Shown here: positions 35,931 through 47,047 of the stretch, in pieces
How positions within the stretch are numbered: the first letter of the stretch is position 1
How the letters are laid out: each line of letters starts with the position of its first letter
Assembly: GCA_037952775.1 (NCBI GenBank)
Contig: JBANAY010000003.1
Location: 2,294,001-2,358,000, forward strand
DNA length: 64,000 nucleotides
Origin: Clonostachys chloroleuca
Lineage: Eukaryota; Ascomycota; Sordariomycetes; Hypocreales; Bionectriaceae
Direction: 5' to 3'
Made by a program: the position numbers and the translations under genes
The notes under the pieces: model-generated
What the model was told of the DNA's origin: nothing
The model's database searches: none
Seen by the model: the letters and a program-made list of their open reading frames with translations, nothing else

Positions 35931-38050
35931 CTACTTTCGCTTTGTTGCCTTGCCAGTAGAAGCACCCGTGGCCTCTCCTTCGGTCTTCTCCTCGGTCTTA
36001 GCCTCGGCCTCCTCACCTTCTTTCTTCTTCTCTTCTGGCTCATCATCATCCCCGCCCTGTCCAAATTCGTTCACACGCGTATAATCAATGCGGTAAACCC
36101 AGCGCTGGTAAAGGTAGACAAAGAAGATGACGTCGTCGCGTAATGTTGCGAGACGGTGGAGCAGGGGCATCTTGATGGTGAAGGCAAACAGATCGTCGAT
36201 AAAGGTGTTGAGGAATTTGTACATCATGGCCTTGGAGGGCATGTGCGCAACACTCTTCAACCTATAGTTGATGTACAGCGAGGGGACCATCATCAAGAAT
36301 CCGTAGGCATAGACAGACCCCACCAAAGTAGTGATGATATACGAGTACCACGATTTGTGCGTATCGTAGTATAGAGAGTAAATGCCGTAGGCAATCAGGA
36401 GCGGTATAGCAAGGTAGTACATGTACTTGAAGGCGATCTGGTCGTATTCCTTGGTCTTCTGTTCCGTCTCGCTGAGCTGGCTCTTGTCTTCAAATACAAT
36501 CCAGAATGGTAGCCATGATCCAGGGGGGGCAGGTCGAACTCGTACGTTCACCACAGTAGTAATCTTCCAGAATTCGATAAGGATGCCGATCGCCTGCTGG
36601 CCCAGGATCATCCAGCTGGTGTTTTGAGAGTTGTCGACCAGGTAAAGGAGAATGACGGTCTGCATAAACACATTGGCCAGGATGGAGCGCACGGAAATGC
36701 CAACATTGTCCTTCTTCTTGCGGTAATGGGCAATATCAGAGCCAAAGGCGAGAGTCTCCAGTATCATGTGGGCAATGCTCACAACGATGGTCACACCGAG
36801 AAGAATAGGATTGGTATCAATAAAAATCTCCTTGATCATCTCGATCTCAGTGCCATCACCGCCGGTGGGCAGGGAGTTTCCGAAAGCAGCCTGGCGAGCG
36901 TTCTCCTTCGAGTTCATCTCCATGTTTGCCAAGATCTGGAACTTCCAGCTTGCCATATTGGTGAGATCAATATGGATAGGGAGTTCAGTGACCGTATCAT
37001 TGAGAAGTGTCATGTGGCTGGTAAGCTGCCAGAAGTTGTTCACAAATAGGAGGGGGTCTGTGATGCTAGTTAGTTCCAAATCTCCAAGTCCATCGCGTTA
37101 AGGTAAAGAGCCACATACAGTACCATCCATTCTCACCACTTCCGTCACGGGCACCAGTTCTCTCAAGTTGGAGAAAGTGTTTGGCAGCATTTGGAACTTG
37201 TCGGAAATTGGCAACACCCATGTTGGGAACTATCGAGAAGCTTGCATTAGGGTGATAGTAGTTGGCAAGGATGGGTCCAGGTGTCTTCTCTTCAGGCTCT
37301 TCCTCGACAGGAGCGGGTAGATCATCGAGCAGGTGGCGAGTCTTGGCGATCTTCTTCTTGGGAAGATATTGAGTCAATGGGTAGGCAAAGTGATATGCCA
37401 CATCAGAGTTGAATTGAGGGCTCTTAGGGTCCAACACGCTTCCAGGAAGACCAATATAGAAGTGGCCCCAGAGAGTGCCATTGTTCTGGACGGCCTTGGG
37501 TACGGTGAACTTGGTATCGACAGATCTCTTGTCCGTGTAATTGTTCATGTGGAATTCCTTCTCATTGAGAACAATATATTCGTCGGGGGTCTGCGAGAGA
37601 GGGGTGGGGTTGAAAGAGGGCGACAGAGTTACAATGATATCCACGTGTGCATCTTGAGGCCAGATGGGCGCAATCTTGGTCGGGAAGGCTTGATACTGCG
37701 CGCCTTCATCTAGTTTTTTGGGTCGGAGCTGGAAAGGTGGGATCTCGCCGGTGTTGCTGGCAACCTGGATCTTCTCGCCGGTCTTGGGATCGGTCCGGGT
37801 GACGGTCGTCTGGGATTTAGAGAAGGCCTGATTCAGGAAGATATTGAGGCCGAAGTAGCATATTCCTCCGATCAAGAGCTTCGTCCAGCCGGGGATGGCC
37901 TGGTCGCGCGCGCAAACAGAAACACCATTAGATTGAGTTCACAGCAAGTCAAGGGTCCAGCGCAAAGTGCACACTCACTGATGTCGGGTCCTGGTTCTGG
38001 CCCTGGCCCTGAGGCCTCCGCCCGGCGACGGCAGCGTTATTGGGAGGCAT
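35931..38050 (-). CDS. CLPTM1-family multi-pass membrane protein
   Basis: 659 aa from three minus-strand exons: 37979-38050 (24 codons), 37119-37899 and 35931-37057. Intron 2 is 37058-37118. The raw reading frame there suggests several acceptors; only the one at 37058 gives the conserved GWYYPLLFVNNFWQL. The protein has an N-terminal signal anchor (WTKLLIGGICYFGLNIFL), a luminal domain, and a cluster of hydrophobic segments in the second half (from about residue 360). The C-terminus is highly charged, with an acidic/Lys-rich tail. The family (cleft lip and palate transmembrane protein 1) is ER/Golgi-located, with roles in receptor and lipid handling in animals. The fungal role is undefined. 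Confidence 0.93.
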
Positions 38051-39318
38051 CGCAATATCGCAGCTTGTAGACAAGCAGGCGGCAGGACAATGGGGGAGTT
38101 GTCGCAAATGCACGAGAATCGAGTTATCTCGTGGGACGGACTAAAAACTGTCCTCTTGGTTGCCCGCCGGAGGTCGAGTTAGCCAGGGCCCGTCCCCACA
38201 GTCGATATAACGTGCTTGCGGTCTAGCAGGACCCGCCGCTTCCGAGTTGGGAAGAGGCAATTTAGCCACCTTCCCTCTGGACGTCCGCTAATCGGCCACT
38301 TTCCAGGCGACGAATCACCGCTACATCTTTGCCCACGGTTAGAGTCGGTTGCCGATAAGGACATTCAATGGCAAAACGTGGAGTTGAGTAGGGCGTCTAT
38401 TAGCTGCGCCAAGTAGATGTACAACTTACTCGGAAATGCCAGTGCCAGTTCGGGTTGTGTTGACGGTATTCGTCTTGGACCTTGGTTGTTAGGCATCAAG
38501 CAATTGATAGCATGCTCCAAGGATATGGCTGGCCAGGCGCTTTGATTACACAACATGCGACCTCTTGCTCGCCCAATTTACATCCACATACAATCTAGGT
38601 CGGTCTCTTACGGCGTGGCTGGTGTCACGCTCCCCAAAAGCCCAAAATACACACTACCCATCTCCTAGACGGTTAGAGTTATGTACGTGGCAGTGGCGGT
38701 AACCAAGCCAAAAGCTAATGGCCCTGGGCTTGTAACCAATCGACAACATGGTGTGCATGGGAGACGGCCGTGGGTGGGCACCCGTCACCATTCATGTGCC
38801 AGGAGCCCTGCAAGAGCCGTCTGTAGCGTAGCCCCAAGGGCCGATCATGCAGGTCTGCCGGCCACCATCAAGGTCAATAACGTAGTAGTCCCGGGGTATT
38901 TAAGGGTCTGGTCTGCTCCCCAACTGTTGAACAGCCGTATATACGGTCTCGGATCTAAATCTTCGCTTCGTTCTCTTGAGCATTCCTTCCGCTGCTGCTC
39001 GGTTACTTTTCCACCAAGATATCGGTATCTCACCGCTGTACTGGCACATACCTCCGAATCGGAGCCCTTTCGGACTGTGACGTAGCGTTCTCCCCGGCAA
39101 AGAGTCATCGATCCCAACGAGTCTTAAAGCTAGTCCTGACGACCTGGACCTGGCAGGATTCAAGACGTATAAACTCCAATAGAAATCGCCGCAGGATTGA
39201 GTGCCACCAACGTCACACCTTGTCTCATCGGGCTATTTATTCTTGATCTGGTGACCCTTCTATTTACATCACAATCATCCATTTCTCCCCCTCTCATCCT
39301 CGCATTCCAGAGAACACG
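38051..39318. promoter_or_regulatory. Divergent promoter region, CLPTM1 homologue / LOG gene
   Basis: 1.27 kb between divergent genes; holds both promoters. No supported coding sequence or RNA gene. Confidence 0.45.
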
Positions 39319-40110
39319 ATGACTTCTGATACCCAACCCTCCGGCCAGAATGGCCACTCGGGCAACGGCGCCCCTCGCGCCAAAGTGTGCGTATACTGCG
39401 GAGCCAATGCGGGATCCAGTCCACTGCACTTGGAGGCGGCTCGAGAACTCGGCCGGGCCATGGCCGCGAACAACATTGATCTAGGTTTGTACCACGTTCC
39501 CAACAAGGCGGCTCTACTCCTCTACCCGCATCGTTCTGGGCAATGCTGACAAGAAGACACAAACACAGTATATGGTGGCGGAACCGTCGGTCTCATGGGC
39601 GAAGTCGCAAAGACCCTCGTCTCCATCAACGGCCCCGATTCTGTCCACGGCATCATTCCCGAGGCACTTGTCAAGTACGAGCGGGACGGTACCTACCAGA
39701 CCACCAACAAGTCCAACCAAGTTGTCCCTGAAGAGTCCGTGTACGGTCGCACCACCGTGGTCAAGGATATGCACACCCGCAAGAAGCTCATGGCCGAGGA
39801 GGTCTTCGCCGGCGGCCCAGGAAGCGGGTTCATCGGCTTGAGCGGTGGCTTTGGCACCATGGAGGAGATCTTCGAGACCACAACCTGGAACCAGCTGGGA
39901 ATCCACAGCAACGGCATTGTTTTGCTTAACATTAACGGTTATTGGGATGGCATCGTGCAGTGGTTAGACAAGGCTGTCGAAGAGGGTTTCGTCAAGGAGG
40001 CGAACAAGAACATTCTCGTCACGTCAACTACTCCTGAAGGTGCTCTCCAGGCTCTGCGCGACTACAAGGTCGCAGATGGAATCTACCAGCTCAAGTGGGA
40101 GAGTAGCTAG
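39319..40110 (+). CDS. LOG-type phosphoribohydrolase (lonely-guy family)
   Basis: Predicted cytokinin-activating nucleoside 5'-monophosphate phosphoribohydrolase; the family releases the base from N6-modified AMP. 235 aa from exons 39319-39484 and 39569-40110; the intron (GTTTGT..CACAG) rebuilds LVYGGGTVGLMG. Visible motifs: VCVYCGANAGS near the N-terminus; the nucleotide-binding DMHTRKKLM (residues about 122-130); and SGGFGTMEE (147-155), the PGGxGTxxE signature with Ser replacing the first Pro. The substituted Pro is not the catalytic residue, and the Glu pair is retained. A small cytosolic enzyme. Whether the substrate is cytokinin or a housekeeping nucleotide cannot be told from sequence. 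Confidence 0.9.
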
Positions 40111-40379
40111 ACAAAGAGCAGCCAGCAGTTGCATGGGACGGTGTTATGTCTTTTAAGGTTAGATATCACTGGTCGGGACCATGGATCGGTTGCCATTCAG
40201 TTAGCTTTCATCATATAAAGAAATAAACAACCATTCGGTGGCATTTCAGCCACCAAAATCTACTGCGTTTCGTCATTTTCGGCTCGTGAAAGAACTGCCA
40301 GCCCAGGCAGCCCTTACTGTATACACACTCCCAGCGAATTGCGGCGACGTTATTCATTATGCCATTCTATTCTTTCTCT
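40111..40379. other. Convergent 3' intergenic region
   Basis: 269 bp between converging LOG and proteasome genes; holds both 3' ends and nothing else. Confidence 0.5.
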
Positions 40380-41296
40380 CTAGTTGTCCACGTCCATGCC
40401 CTCGCCCTCTGCTTCGTCACCGGCGCTGGGGCCATCTGCAACACTCTCGATCCACTCCTGGACATCAAACCCATCGTAAAGCTTGAAAGGCTCAATACCC
40501 TTCTTGCCCTCTGTTTGAGCACCGGCAACACCGACCGATGTGTTCTCCACAGTCAGCTCCTTGTCCTGAACCAAGCTCTCCTTGAGCGCCTTCAGGCCGT
40601 GCTGGATCAGCTCTTCCCTTGAGGCATTCTCGAACTTGTCGAGGTTGCGCTCGAGATATGTCCTCGCCATCTGACTGCGTGCGCCGATCGCGAACGCCAC
40701 CATCTCCTCCGTCATGCCGGAAGGCTGGAACTCGAACAGGTGGGTGCCCTTCTCGTCGACGCCGGCAACCAGCAGGCCGACACCGTAGGGTCTCTTGCCG
40801 TACATCTGGGTGTTCGTCTGGGCCTTCTCGCCGATGAGGTCGACCAGGGAGCTGACGGGCATGGCACGGCCGTATGTGAGACGGTGGCCAAGGCACTGTT
40901 GCTTCATGAAGTTGGAGAGGACGCGGGCGTCCGAGGTCAGACCGGCGATAGCGAGACCGACATGTTCGTCGACGGTGAATAGCTTCTTCTGGTACGAGGA
41001 CAGCTCCTCTGCGTTTCTCTGTAGAGCGGGGTGGTTAGCTCGAGCTTACAAAGTGCAAGGCTGGAATTGAGGTCGGGGCATTGGAACACACCTTGATGGC
41101 GCACAGGACGACGTGGGTTTTGCTGGCGATACCCACGACTACTGAACCTTGCTTAACAGCCTCGGCAGCATACTCGATCTGGAATATTCGGCCCTGGGGC
41201 GAGCTGCATCGGGTCAATGACGGGACTTCCCCAAGCTAGAAGCAGTTTAACAACATACAATGTGACGGAATCGTTATCGTAATTGTTTCGAAACAT
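40380..41296 (-). CDS. 20S proteasome alpha6 subunit (PRE5/PSMA1-type)
   Basis: Structural alpha-ring subunit of the 20S proteasome. 262 aa from minus-strand exons 41259-41296, 41092-41203 and 40380-41018, each splice keeping the frame. The N-terminus after splicing reads [29 protein letters not shown], the alpha-type signature with the gate-forming N-tail. Further landmarks: [38 protein letters not shown], and [17 protein letters not shown]. The C-terminal tail is Asp/Glu-rich ([12 protein letters not shown]). The alpha subunit carries no active-site threonine, as expected. Confidence 0.96.
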
Positions 41297-41576
41297 GGCG
41301 ACAGTTTGCTAATTCTTGTTCCGCGGCCCAGTATTATGTAGATTGAGTTGATGAAAGCTGGGGTCGTAACTTCGACGTGGGGGAACAAGAGGGTTGGGGC
41401 GGACAAATCGTCGAGAGGTCTGAGGTTAGGGAATCATAGCGGCCAGGCAGCTTCAAGCTGCGTCAAGCTGGTTGACGTGGGTGCCCTGGCAGAGGTACTA
41501 ACGTATCTGGCCGAAGCTTTCCCGTTGTAGCAACCCGAGTGTATAATTATGATTACATGACTAATCCGCCACAAGA

Positions 41577-41658
41577 GGCGTGGTGGCGGAGTGGTCTAAC
41601 GCGCTAGACTTGAAATCTAGTTCCTTCGGGAGCGTCTGTTCGAATCAGGCCCACGTCG
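41577..41658 (+). tRNA. tRNA-Ser(TGA)
   Basis: Acceptor GGCGTGG (41577-41583) pairs with CCACGTC (41651-41657) with one G-U; the discriminator is G41658, as usual for serine. The anticodon stem CTAGA/TCTAG holds the loop CTTGAAA, hence anticodon TGA. A long variable arm (TTCCTTCGGGAGC-like) and T loop TTCGAAT complete a type II tRNA. No intron. A T5 at about 41664-41668 is a Pol III terminator. 82 nt in total. Confidence 0.95.
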
Positions 41659-42164
41659 ATTGCTTTTTGTCTTTTATCCATCTCAAATTATTTCCATGAT
41701 TTGAAGCTTCCTTTTTTGTTTCTGCCTCCTAGTAAGGTGATCTCATATCGTTCGAAGCACTATTTTGGGACCTGCCTAGTAACTAATGATTTTGTACACT
41801 ATCCAAGCTAACGGCCATGGCGGGGTAGTAACCGCGGGGTCGTCCATTTCATACAGTCTGAAGTCTGAACACTCACCCAATGTATCACAAAAGTGCCATA
41901 GTTCTTCCAATTTAGCAGAAATTAAAAGTAGTATTCAAAACCGCATTCCATAGCCTATAACATAAACATACAGATCCCATGTGCAGTCTCTTTCACAAAA
42001 CATAAAGGGAGTATCCCCGAACATGTAACCGTATAACGAATGGGGATCTAACACTTACAACACTTGCATTGAGCAACAACACAAAAAATGAATCCATCTC
42101 GCCGGTTAACCCTAAGAAACCGTACATTCGTCTTCTTTCATCTCCCTGGTGTATATTTGAGCGA
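41659..42164. other. Intergenic after tRNA-Ser
   Basis: About 500 bp: Pol III terminator of the tRNA, then the 3' flank of the orphan gene. No other feature. Confidence 0.5.
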
Positions 42165-43076
42165 TTACATTCCCGCTTGGCTGCTTTCATAATTTCTAGG
42201 CTCTCTCACGTACGGAGCGTAGGAAGTTGGCTCTTGCATATCCTGCCGATAATCTTCTTCAAACCTGCGAGGTTGTATAGGCTGTTTTTCAGGGGCGGTG
42301 GGGAGGGCAAAATCTTCTTGGTCCCGCGGTTCTGGGGGACGTGGCTGCACTGAAACCAGAGGGAGACGGGACTGTTGAACTGGAGCTGCTGGCTGTGGCG
42401 ACTTCTTATCCTTCGGACGCTGCCTGTCTGGAAGTATATTCCTGTTGATTCCGGGCGGCGGTACATCACCATATATTTCAGCTTTGGGGGCTGCTTCGAG
42501 CTTTGGTCCTCCGTCCAGCTCAGGGTAAGGCGGCAACGTGAGCGAAGCATTCGTTTTAGCCGAATGAGGGGATTTGGGGATCTTTCTAAGGGCTTCGCGC
42601 CGTTGCCAGAAGCCAGTGAGATCTGTGGTCATCTTTCTCTGTACGATTTCCCCCGCTGACCTGCCGTTGCGGGTAGCCGGACGGACTTCGAGGCGGCCTG
42701 AGAGCGGGACCCGGACCCATTCGTCATCATGTATGAACATTATGAAGCGGATGCCTTCAAATAGCACAGTCTGAGATTTGTCCGGATTTGTGATACACCA
42801 ACACTGCGATATGTCCGTTTGGTATTTTGAATACCGTGATCTTCGCGTCATTATGGCATTGATGACGTCTTGTCGAGCTCTGCTTCTCTCGGTGCCATTT
42901 TCCAAGTCCCTGAAGTCCCGAGCCAACACCGATTCAATATGTTGTTTATTAGGAGTGGTGGCGTCTTCTTGTTCGAAAAGGTCTCTGAAACAAAGCAAGC
43001 CTATCGGTGCGTTTGAAGCGATGGTCTGGTATGAGCCTGTGTGTGTGCGGACTTGTGATCTCATCAAAATGCTCAT
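42165..43076 (-). CDS. Orphan protein of 303 aa, unknown function
   Basis: One uninterrupted exon on the minus strand, ATG at 43074-43076. I recognise no family. Residues about 25-160 look like a folded, hydrophobic-patterned domain (IGLLCFRDLFEQE, QCWCITNPDKSQTVLFEGIRF, FIMFIHDDEWVRVPL). From about residue 180 to the end it is Pro-, Gln-, Glu- and Arg-rich and probably disordered (LPPYPELDGGPK, then PQPAAPVQQSRLP and PYVREPRNYE). No signal peptide or membrane segment. A long open frame with natural composition argues for a real gene, but expression evidence is lacking. It could be lineage-specific. Confidence 0.6.
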   Translation of the reverse strand: MSILMRSQVRTHTGSYQTIASNAPIGLLCFRDLFEQEDATTPNKQHIESVLARDFRDLENGTERSRARQDVINAIMTRRSRYSKYQTDISQCWCITNPDKSQTVLFEGIRFIMFIHDDEWVRVPLSGRLEVRPATRNGRSAGEIVQRKMTTDLTGFWQRREALRKIPKSPHSAKTNASLTLPPYPELDGGPKLEAAPKAEIYGDVPPPGINRNILPDRQRPKDKKSPQPAAPVQQSRLPLVSVQPRPPEPRDQEDFALPTAPEKQPIQPRRFEEDYRQDMQEPTSYAPYVREPRNYESSQAGM

Positions 43077-44110
43077 TTTTGAAAGATGAAGGTGGCGACA
43101 GCGCCTATACTTATGATTGCTTTACAAGTCTTCTCAATTTGACCGTAAAGTGAAAGGAATATTGATGGGCTTGTTGGTTGAAAGGATGTGTCGGATTGTA
43201 CAAGGGCATATATACAGCTTCTCGGATGCCGATGCCGTCGAAGCAACTAGACCAGTTCCAGACTTCAGCCACGACGTTTGAGTTCCATTAGGGAATCTAA
43301 GAGCTGCCTCGGGACAACGGCACGGGCTATAAGGGAAATATCATTCCCAAGTACAGATTTAATGGGTTTGTTAACATATGTCATGAGGCAGTCTCTAGCG
43401 GACACTCCATACATGAGGTGGAGTTTCGACTCATATAGAGGCTACAGCTGCCACAGTTTCTACTTCATGACATACATATGTAATGAGTCCTCTTTATTTC
43501 TGATTCCAGTCTCTGGCTCGTTGATGTGCTTTTCAGCGTTCACACTTGACAATCTTTGTGTGATTCTATCTCCAGAAAGCAGTATAACTGAGTTTCAATA
43601 AATCATAAAATAAAAATAAAAAGGGTGAAGGGGCTAATACATCAGAGGGTTATTAATGTCTGTTTGTGAATAATACTATGTACTGTGATTTGAAATTTAA
43701 ACCTAAAGCTAGGTAGAGAAGCTACCCTCATTGTGTAGGAATCATAGAGATGGATGCATTTGTAAGCCATTGCAGTTGTGGCAGCTAATAGGGACATTCA
43801 AATCTAGACCATTGAAATGCCCCTCTCAAATAACATATGAGAAGTGACAAAAGGGGATATGAAAAATCTGCAAAGATTCTGTAGGGGAGTGCCTCGGGGA
43901 AGGTGATGCGAGTCCCGGGTAGATTCCAAATAATGGTGATGCAGCTAGCTCCACGGCGGTCTAAATTTCTGGTCGCTTCCGCCCCCGACACACACCCCAT
44001 GCACCAATACAACACTTCTTCGGACAGCTGACCTGACCGGATTTCACAGCCCTATCCTGACGCTCGCTATACTCGAATTCCTCACATCACGCGGGATACG
44101 AGTTGCGTCA
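43077..44110. promoter_or_regulatory. Divergent promoter region, orphan gene / MSS1
   Basis: 1.0 kb between divergent genes; AT-rich near 43600-43700. Promoter DNA for both, no supported gene. Confidence 0.45.
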
Positions 44111-46204
44111 ATGCTGCGCTGTGGCCTACGGACCCGAAGACTCATCGTCGCTGACAGAACCGGTCTCTTGCATAACGGCCCAAGCCTCCAAGTACGACGT
44201 CAGCTGGGAATCCCACGGCCACCCTGGTGTGCTGGACGCACTCCACGATGGAACAGTGACCCCCAATATCTGCAGCTGAGCAGGTTTTCCCACTCGTCAA
44301 GTCTACCCTCCGCGGGTGACACCATCTACGCCTTGTCCACCGCCCAAGGCCGAGCAGGCATCGCTGTGATTCGTATATCAGGCCCATCATGCCGTGAGGT
44401 ACTGCAGTGTCCGAATTAGTAATGTATCGAGTACATGCGTTGCTGACTTATTGTTCCACCAAAGGTCTATTCGGCCCTATGTCCAGGCAGGGCTTTCCCA
44501 AAACCCCGACTTGCGGCTGTCCGTAGTTTATACGACCCCTCCGCGTCAACACCAGGACACGTGACGGGCCTCCTCGATGCCCAGGCGCTGGTCCTCTCCT
44601 TCCCGGGGCCAAACTCGGTGACTGGAGAGGACGTCCTCGAGTTGCACGTCCACGGCGGCTCAGCTACCGTGAAGGCCGTGCTGGCTGCCATCCCCCGCAG
44701 CAGCTCGCGCGCGCATCGCATCCGGTACGCCGAGCCCGGGGAGTTCACCAAGCGCGCCTTCATCCACGACCGCCTGGACCTCGCCCAGGTCGAGTCGCTC
44801 GGCGACACGTTGGCCGCGGAGACTGAGCAGCAGCGCCGGGCCGCGGTGCGTGGCAACTCTGGGGCCCTCGGCCGAACCTACGAGGACTGGCGGGAGAAGC
44901 TCCTGCTTGCTCGTGGCGAGATCGAGGCGCTTATCGATTTCTCGGAGGACCAGCACTTTGATGACTCACAGTCGGAGTTGCTAAGCAATGTAACCTCGCA
45001 GGTCGCCGATATTCTACGTGGCATCGAGCTTCACGAGCAGGGTAGCCAGCGGAGCGAGTTACTACGGAGCGGCATCCGCATCGCTCTGGTTGGCCCGCCC
45101 AATGTGGGAAAAAGCTCCCTGATGAATCTGATAGTGGGGAGAGAGGCATCTATCGTTTCCGGCGAGGCTGGCACCACGCGGGATATTGTAGAGGCCAGTC
45201 TCGATATACGAGGTTACCTCTGCTCCTTTGCAGATACGGCCGGCTTCCGGTCTCGGGAGTCAACATCACATCACGAGGGTCTGAGCTCTGGGCTAATTGG
45301 GGCAGTGGAAGTGGAGGGAATAAGACGGGCGAAGCAAAAAGCACTGGATTCCGACATTGTCGTTGTTTTTGCTTCCATTGAGAAGGGTCCCGCGGGGAAC
45401 TTTCTATTTTACGATGAGGAGACGTTGGACCTTGCGGCGAATGCCAAGTCGTCCATTATCGTTATCAACAAGATCGACGGGGTCGACGAGTCCTGGAAGA
45501 CGGAGCTCATCAACGAGTTTCGACAGGTCCTTGCAGCAAAGTCGACGAAGCTATCTGAGACAAAGATCCTGGCAATCTCCTGCCGGGATGCCCAGTCAGC
45601 CGCCATCACCAGCAACAACGACCCAGGCGGCGTCCATTCCGTCACCAACGCCCTCGTGTCGGTATTCTCCCAGATGACCGAGATGCCCGTCGACCTGCAA
45701 GACCTCCTGGGGGTGACGGAGCGCCAACGTCAGCTCCTGGCCGAGTGCAGACGTCACCTGGAGAGCTTCGCGGAGGAGGCGCAGGCGCACCGCGATGACG
45801 ACGCCGGTGTGGATGTGGGCACGGATGTCGTCCTCGCGGCCGAGTATCTCCGCTACGCCGCTGATAGTCTCGCGCGTATCACCGGCAGAGGTGAGGCCGG
45901 TGACGTCGAGGACGTGCTGGGCGTCGTATTCGAGAAGTAAGTTTCATATTCCTTTTTTTTTTTTTTTTTTTTGGCTCGTTTTCCCTCGTTTCGCTCATCG
46001 GGATACCCCCACCCTCTTTCGTCGTGCCCCCTTTCCCCCCTTGGCCCCCGACTGCTGGGCCCCGACACCCCCGGACCTTGGTACTCTGCCACGTTTTTGC
46101 TTTCAGCTCTTTTGATTAATTTTCTATTTTAATTATTCCTTGTTTTGGATGATGGAACTTGGTACTGACGAAAGGGGTAAATCAGATTCTGCGTTGGAAA
46201 ATAA
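44111..46204 (+). CDS. mss1: Mitochondrial tRNA-modification GTPase MSS1 (MnmE family)
   Basis: With Mto1/MnmG it modifies wobble U34 of mitochondrial tRNAs (tm5U or cmnm5U type). 592 aa from exons 44111-44398, 44465-45936 and 46186-46204. An Arg-rich N-terminus of about 70 residues fits a mitochondrial targeting sequence. The N-terminal folate-binding domain follows (GDTIYALSTAQGRAGIAVIRISGPSC, EPGEFTKRAF). The G domain has P-loop GPPNVGKSS, G2 GTTRD, G3 DTAG and G4 NKID. The final exon is only 19 nt and encodes FCVGK, the conserved C-terminal motif with the catalytic Cys; a gene call ending at the TAA at 45938-45940 would lose it. The last intron (45937-46185) is 249 bp, unusually long here, and contains a T20 run (45953-45972). 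Confidence 0.93.
45953..45972. repeat. Poly-T tract (20 T) in the last MSS1 intron
   Basis: An uninterrupted run of 20 T at 45953-45972 lies shortly after the donor site of the last MSS1 intron. It is a simple repeat; it may sit in or near the pyrimidine-rich splicing region. Confidence 0.85.
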
Positions 46205-46837
46205 GCAACGTGTATAGAAAAAAGTCCAATAATTTGAAGAGCTGTCTAATTGCTTGTCTATCGTGTCTATAACCCTAGTCATATCCAAAACGCCTCGTAT
46301 CCTCGCAACCGCCCATCCGACAACCAGCTCTCAAACCGGCAACCAGGCCGAGCGAGGAGCTGAAAGGGAAAAGCAGGCAGTGCAAGTTGGAGTGATCCAA
46401 CACGAGTCTAGTGTAAAAAAAGAGAAGAAGAAAAGAGTAAAAGAGGGAGAGAAGAAAAAAAAAAAAAAAAAAATCCAAAGGAAAAAATACACTTCCCAAG
46501 TCCACACAGTGAGTTGAGAATCGCAGTGAGCGCCCTCCTGTAGTTCTATTCCCATAATGCCATATATCATGTACCCCGCGTCAAAGTCGAATATAAAAGA
46601 AAAAGACAATTTTGAGCTCCCTTCGCCCTTTGACCGTGGCACTGTCGTGTTGCTGTTGAAACAATCATATAAAACCCAACCGGAAGCGGAGGAGGGAAAA
46701 TGTCACCCCTCCCGAAATCCGTGTCGCTCATGCTCGGAAAAGACCAAATATTCTCAATGAGAAAACTAAAAAATCAATCTGCTGAATTTGATACAGTTTG
46801 GTGTCGTCGCAGTGGAAGCGGGTGATTTGGTGCTTCT
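46205..46837. other. Intergenic with A19 tract, between MSS1 and the GRSGYN gene
   Basis: 633 bp: 3' flank of MSS1 and, on the minus strand, 3' flank of the GRSGYN gene. It contains an A19 tract (46455-46473) preceded by purine-rich GA sequence. No gene seen. Confidence 0.5.
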
Positions 46838-47047
46838 TTAGTTGTAGCCGGAGCGGCCAGACTTCTCGTCGTCATCGCCGGACTTGTTGTAGCCGGAGCG
46901 GCCGCTGAGGTTGATCATCTGCTCATCGGCGTCGGGCTCGTTGTAGCCGGAGCGGCCCTTGTTGCCCTTGGGCTCGTCGTCCTTGTTGTAGCCGGAGCGA
47001 CCCCAGTTGCGGGCCGTGGGAGCATCGAAGAAGTTGAGGGCAGCCAT
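46838..47047 (-). CDS. 69-aa protein with four GRSGYN repeats, function unknown
   Basis: Single-exon frame of 69 aa. After a short leader (MAALNFFDAPTARNW) the hexapeptide GRSGYN occurs four times, the last at the C-terminus, separated by charged spacers rich in Asp, Glu, Lys and Gly (KDDEPKGNK, EPDADEQMINLS, KSGDDDEKS). The repeats are also near-identical in DNA (a TTGTAGCCGGAGCGG-like unit on the plus strand). Gly is about 14% and the chain is very hydrophilic, a hydrophilin-like composition. No signal peptide, dibasic cleavage sites or Cys, which argues against a classical secreted pheromone or Kex2-processed peptide. A good TATA box lies about 275 bp upstream. It might be a stress- or development-related small protein, a modified peptide or a scaffold; none is demonstrated. 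Confidence 0.7.
   Translation of the reverse strand: MAALNFFDAPTARNWGRSGYNKDDEPKGNKGRSGYNEPDADEQMINLSGRSGYNKSGDDDEKSGRSGYN

Noticed and set aside
37058..37118. Shorter (37-bp) intron or other acceptor in the CLPTM1 gene
   Set aside because: Too short, or gives a non-family sequence. Only the acceptor at 37058 gives the conserved GWYYPLLFVNNFWQL.
46838..47047. Classical pheromone precursor or Kex2-processed RiPP for the GRSGYN gene
   Set aside because: No signal peptide, no KR/RR sites, and no C-terminal CaaX. A different class of repeat peptide remains possible.
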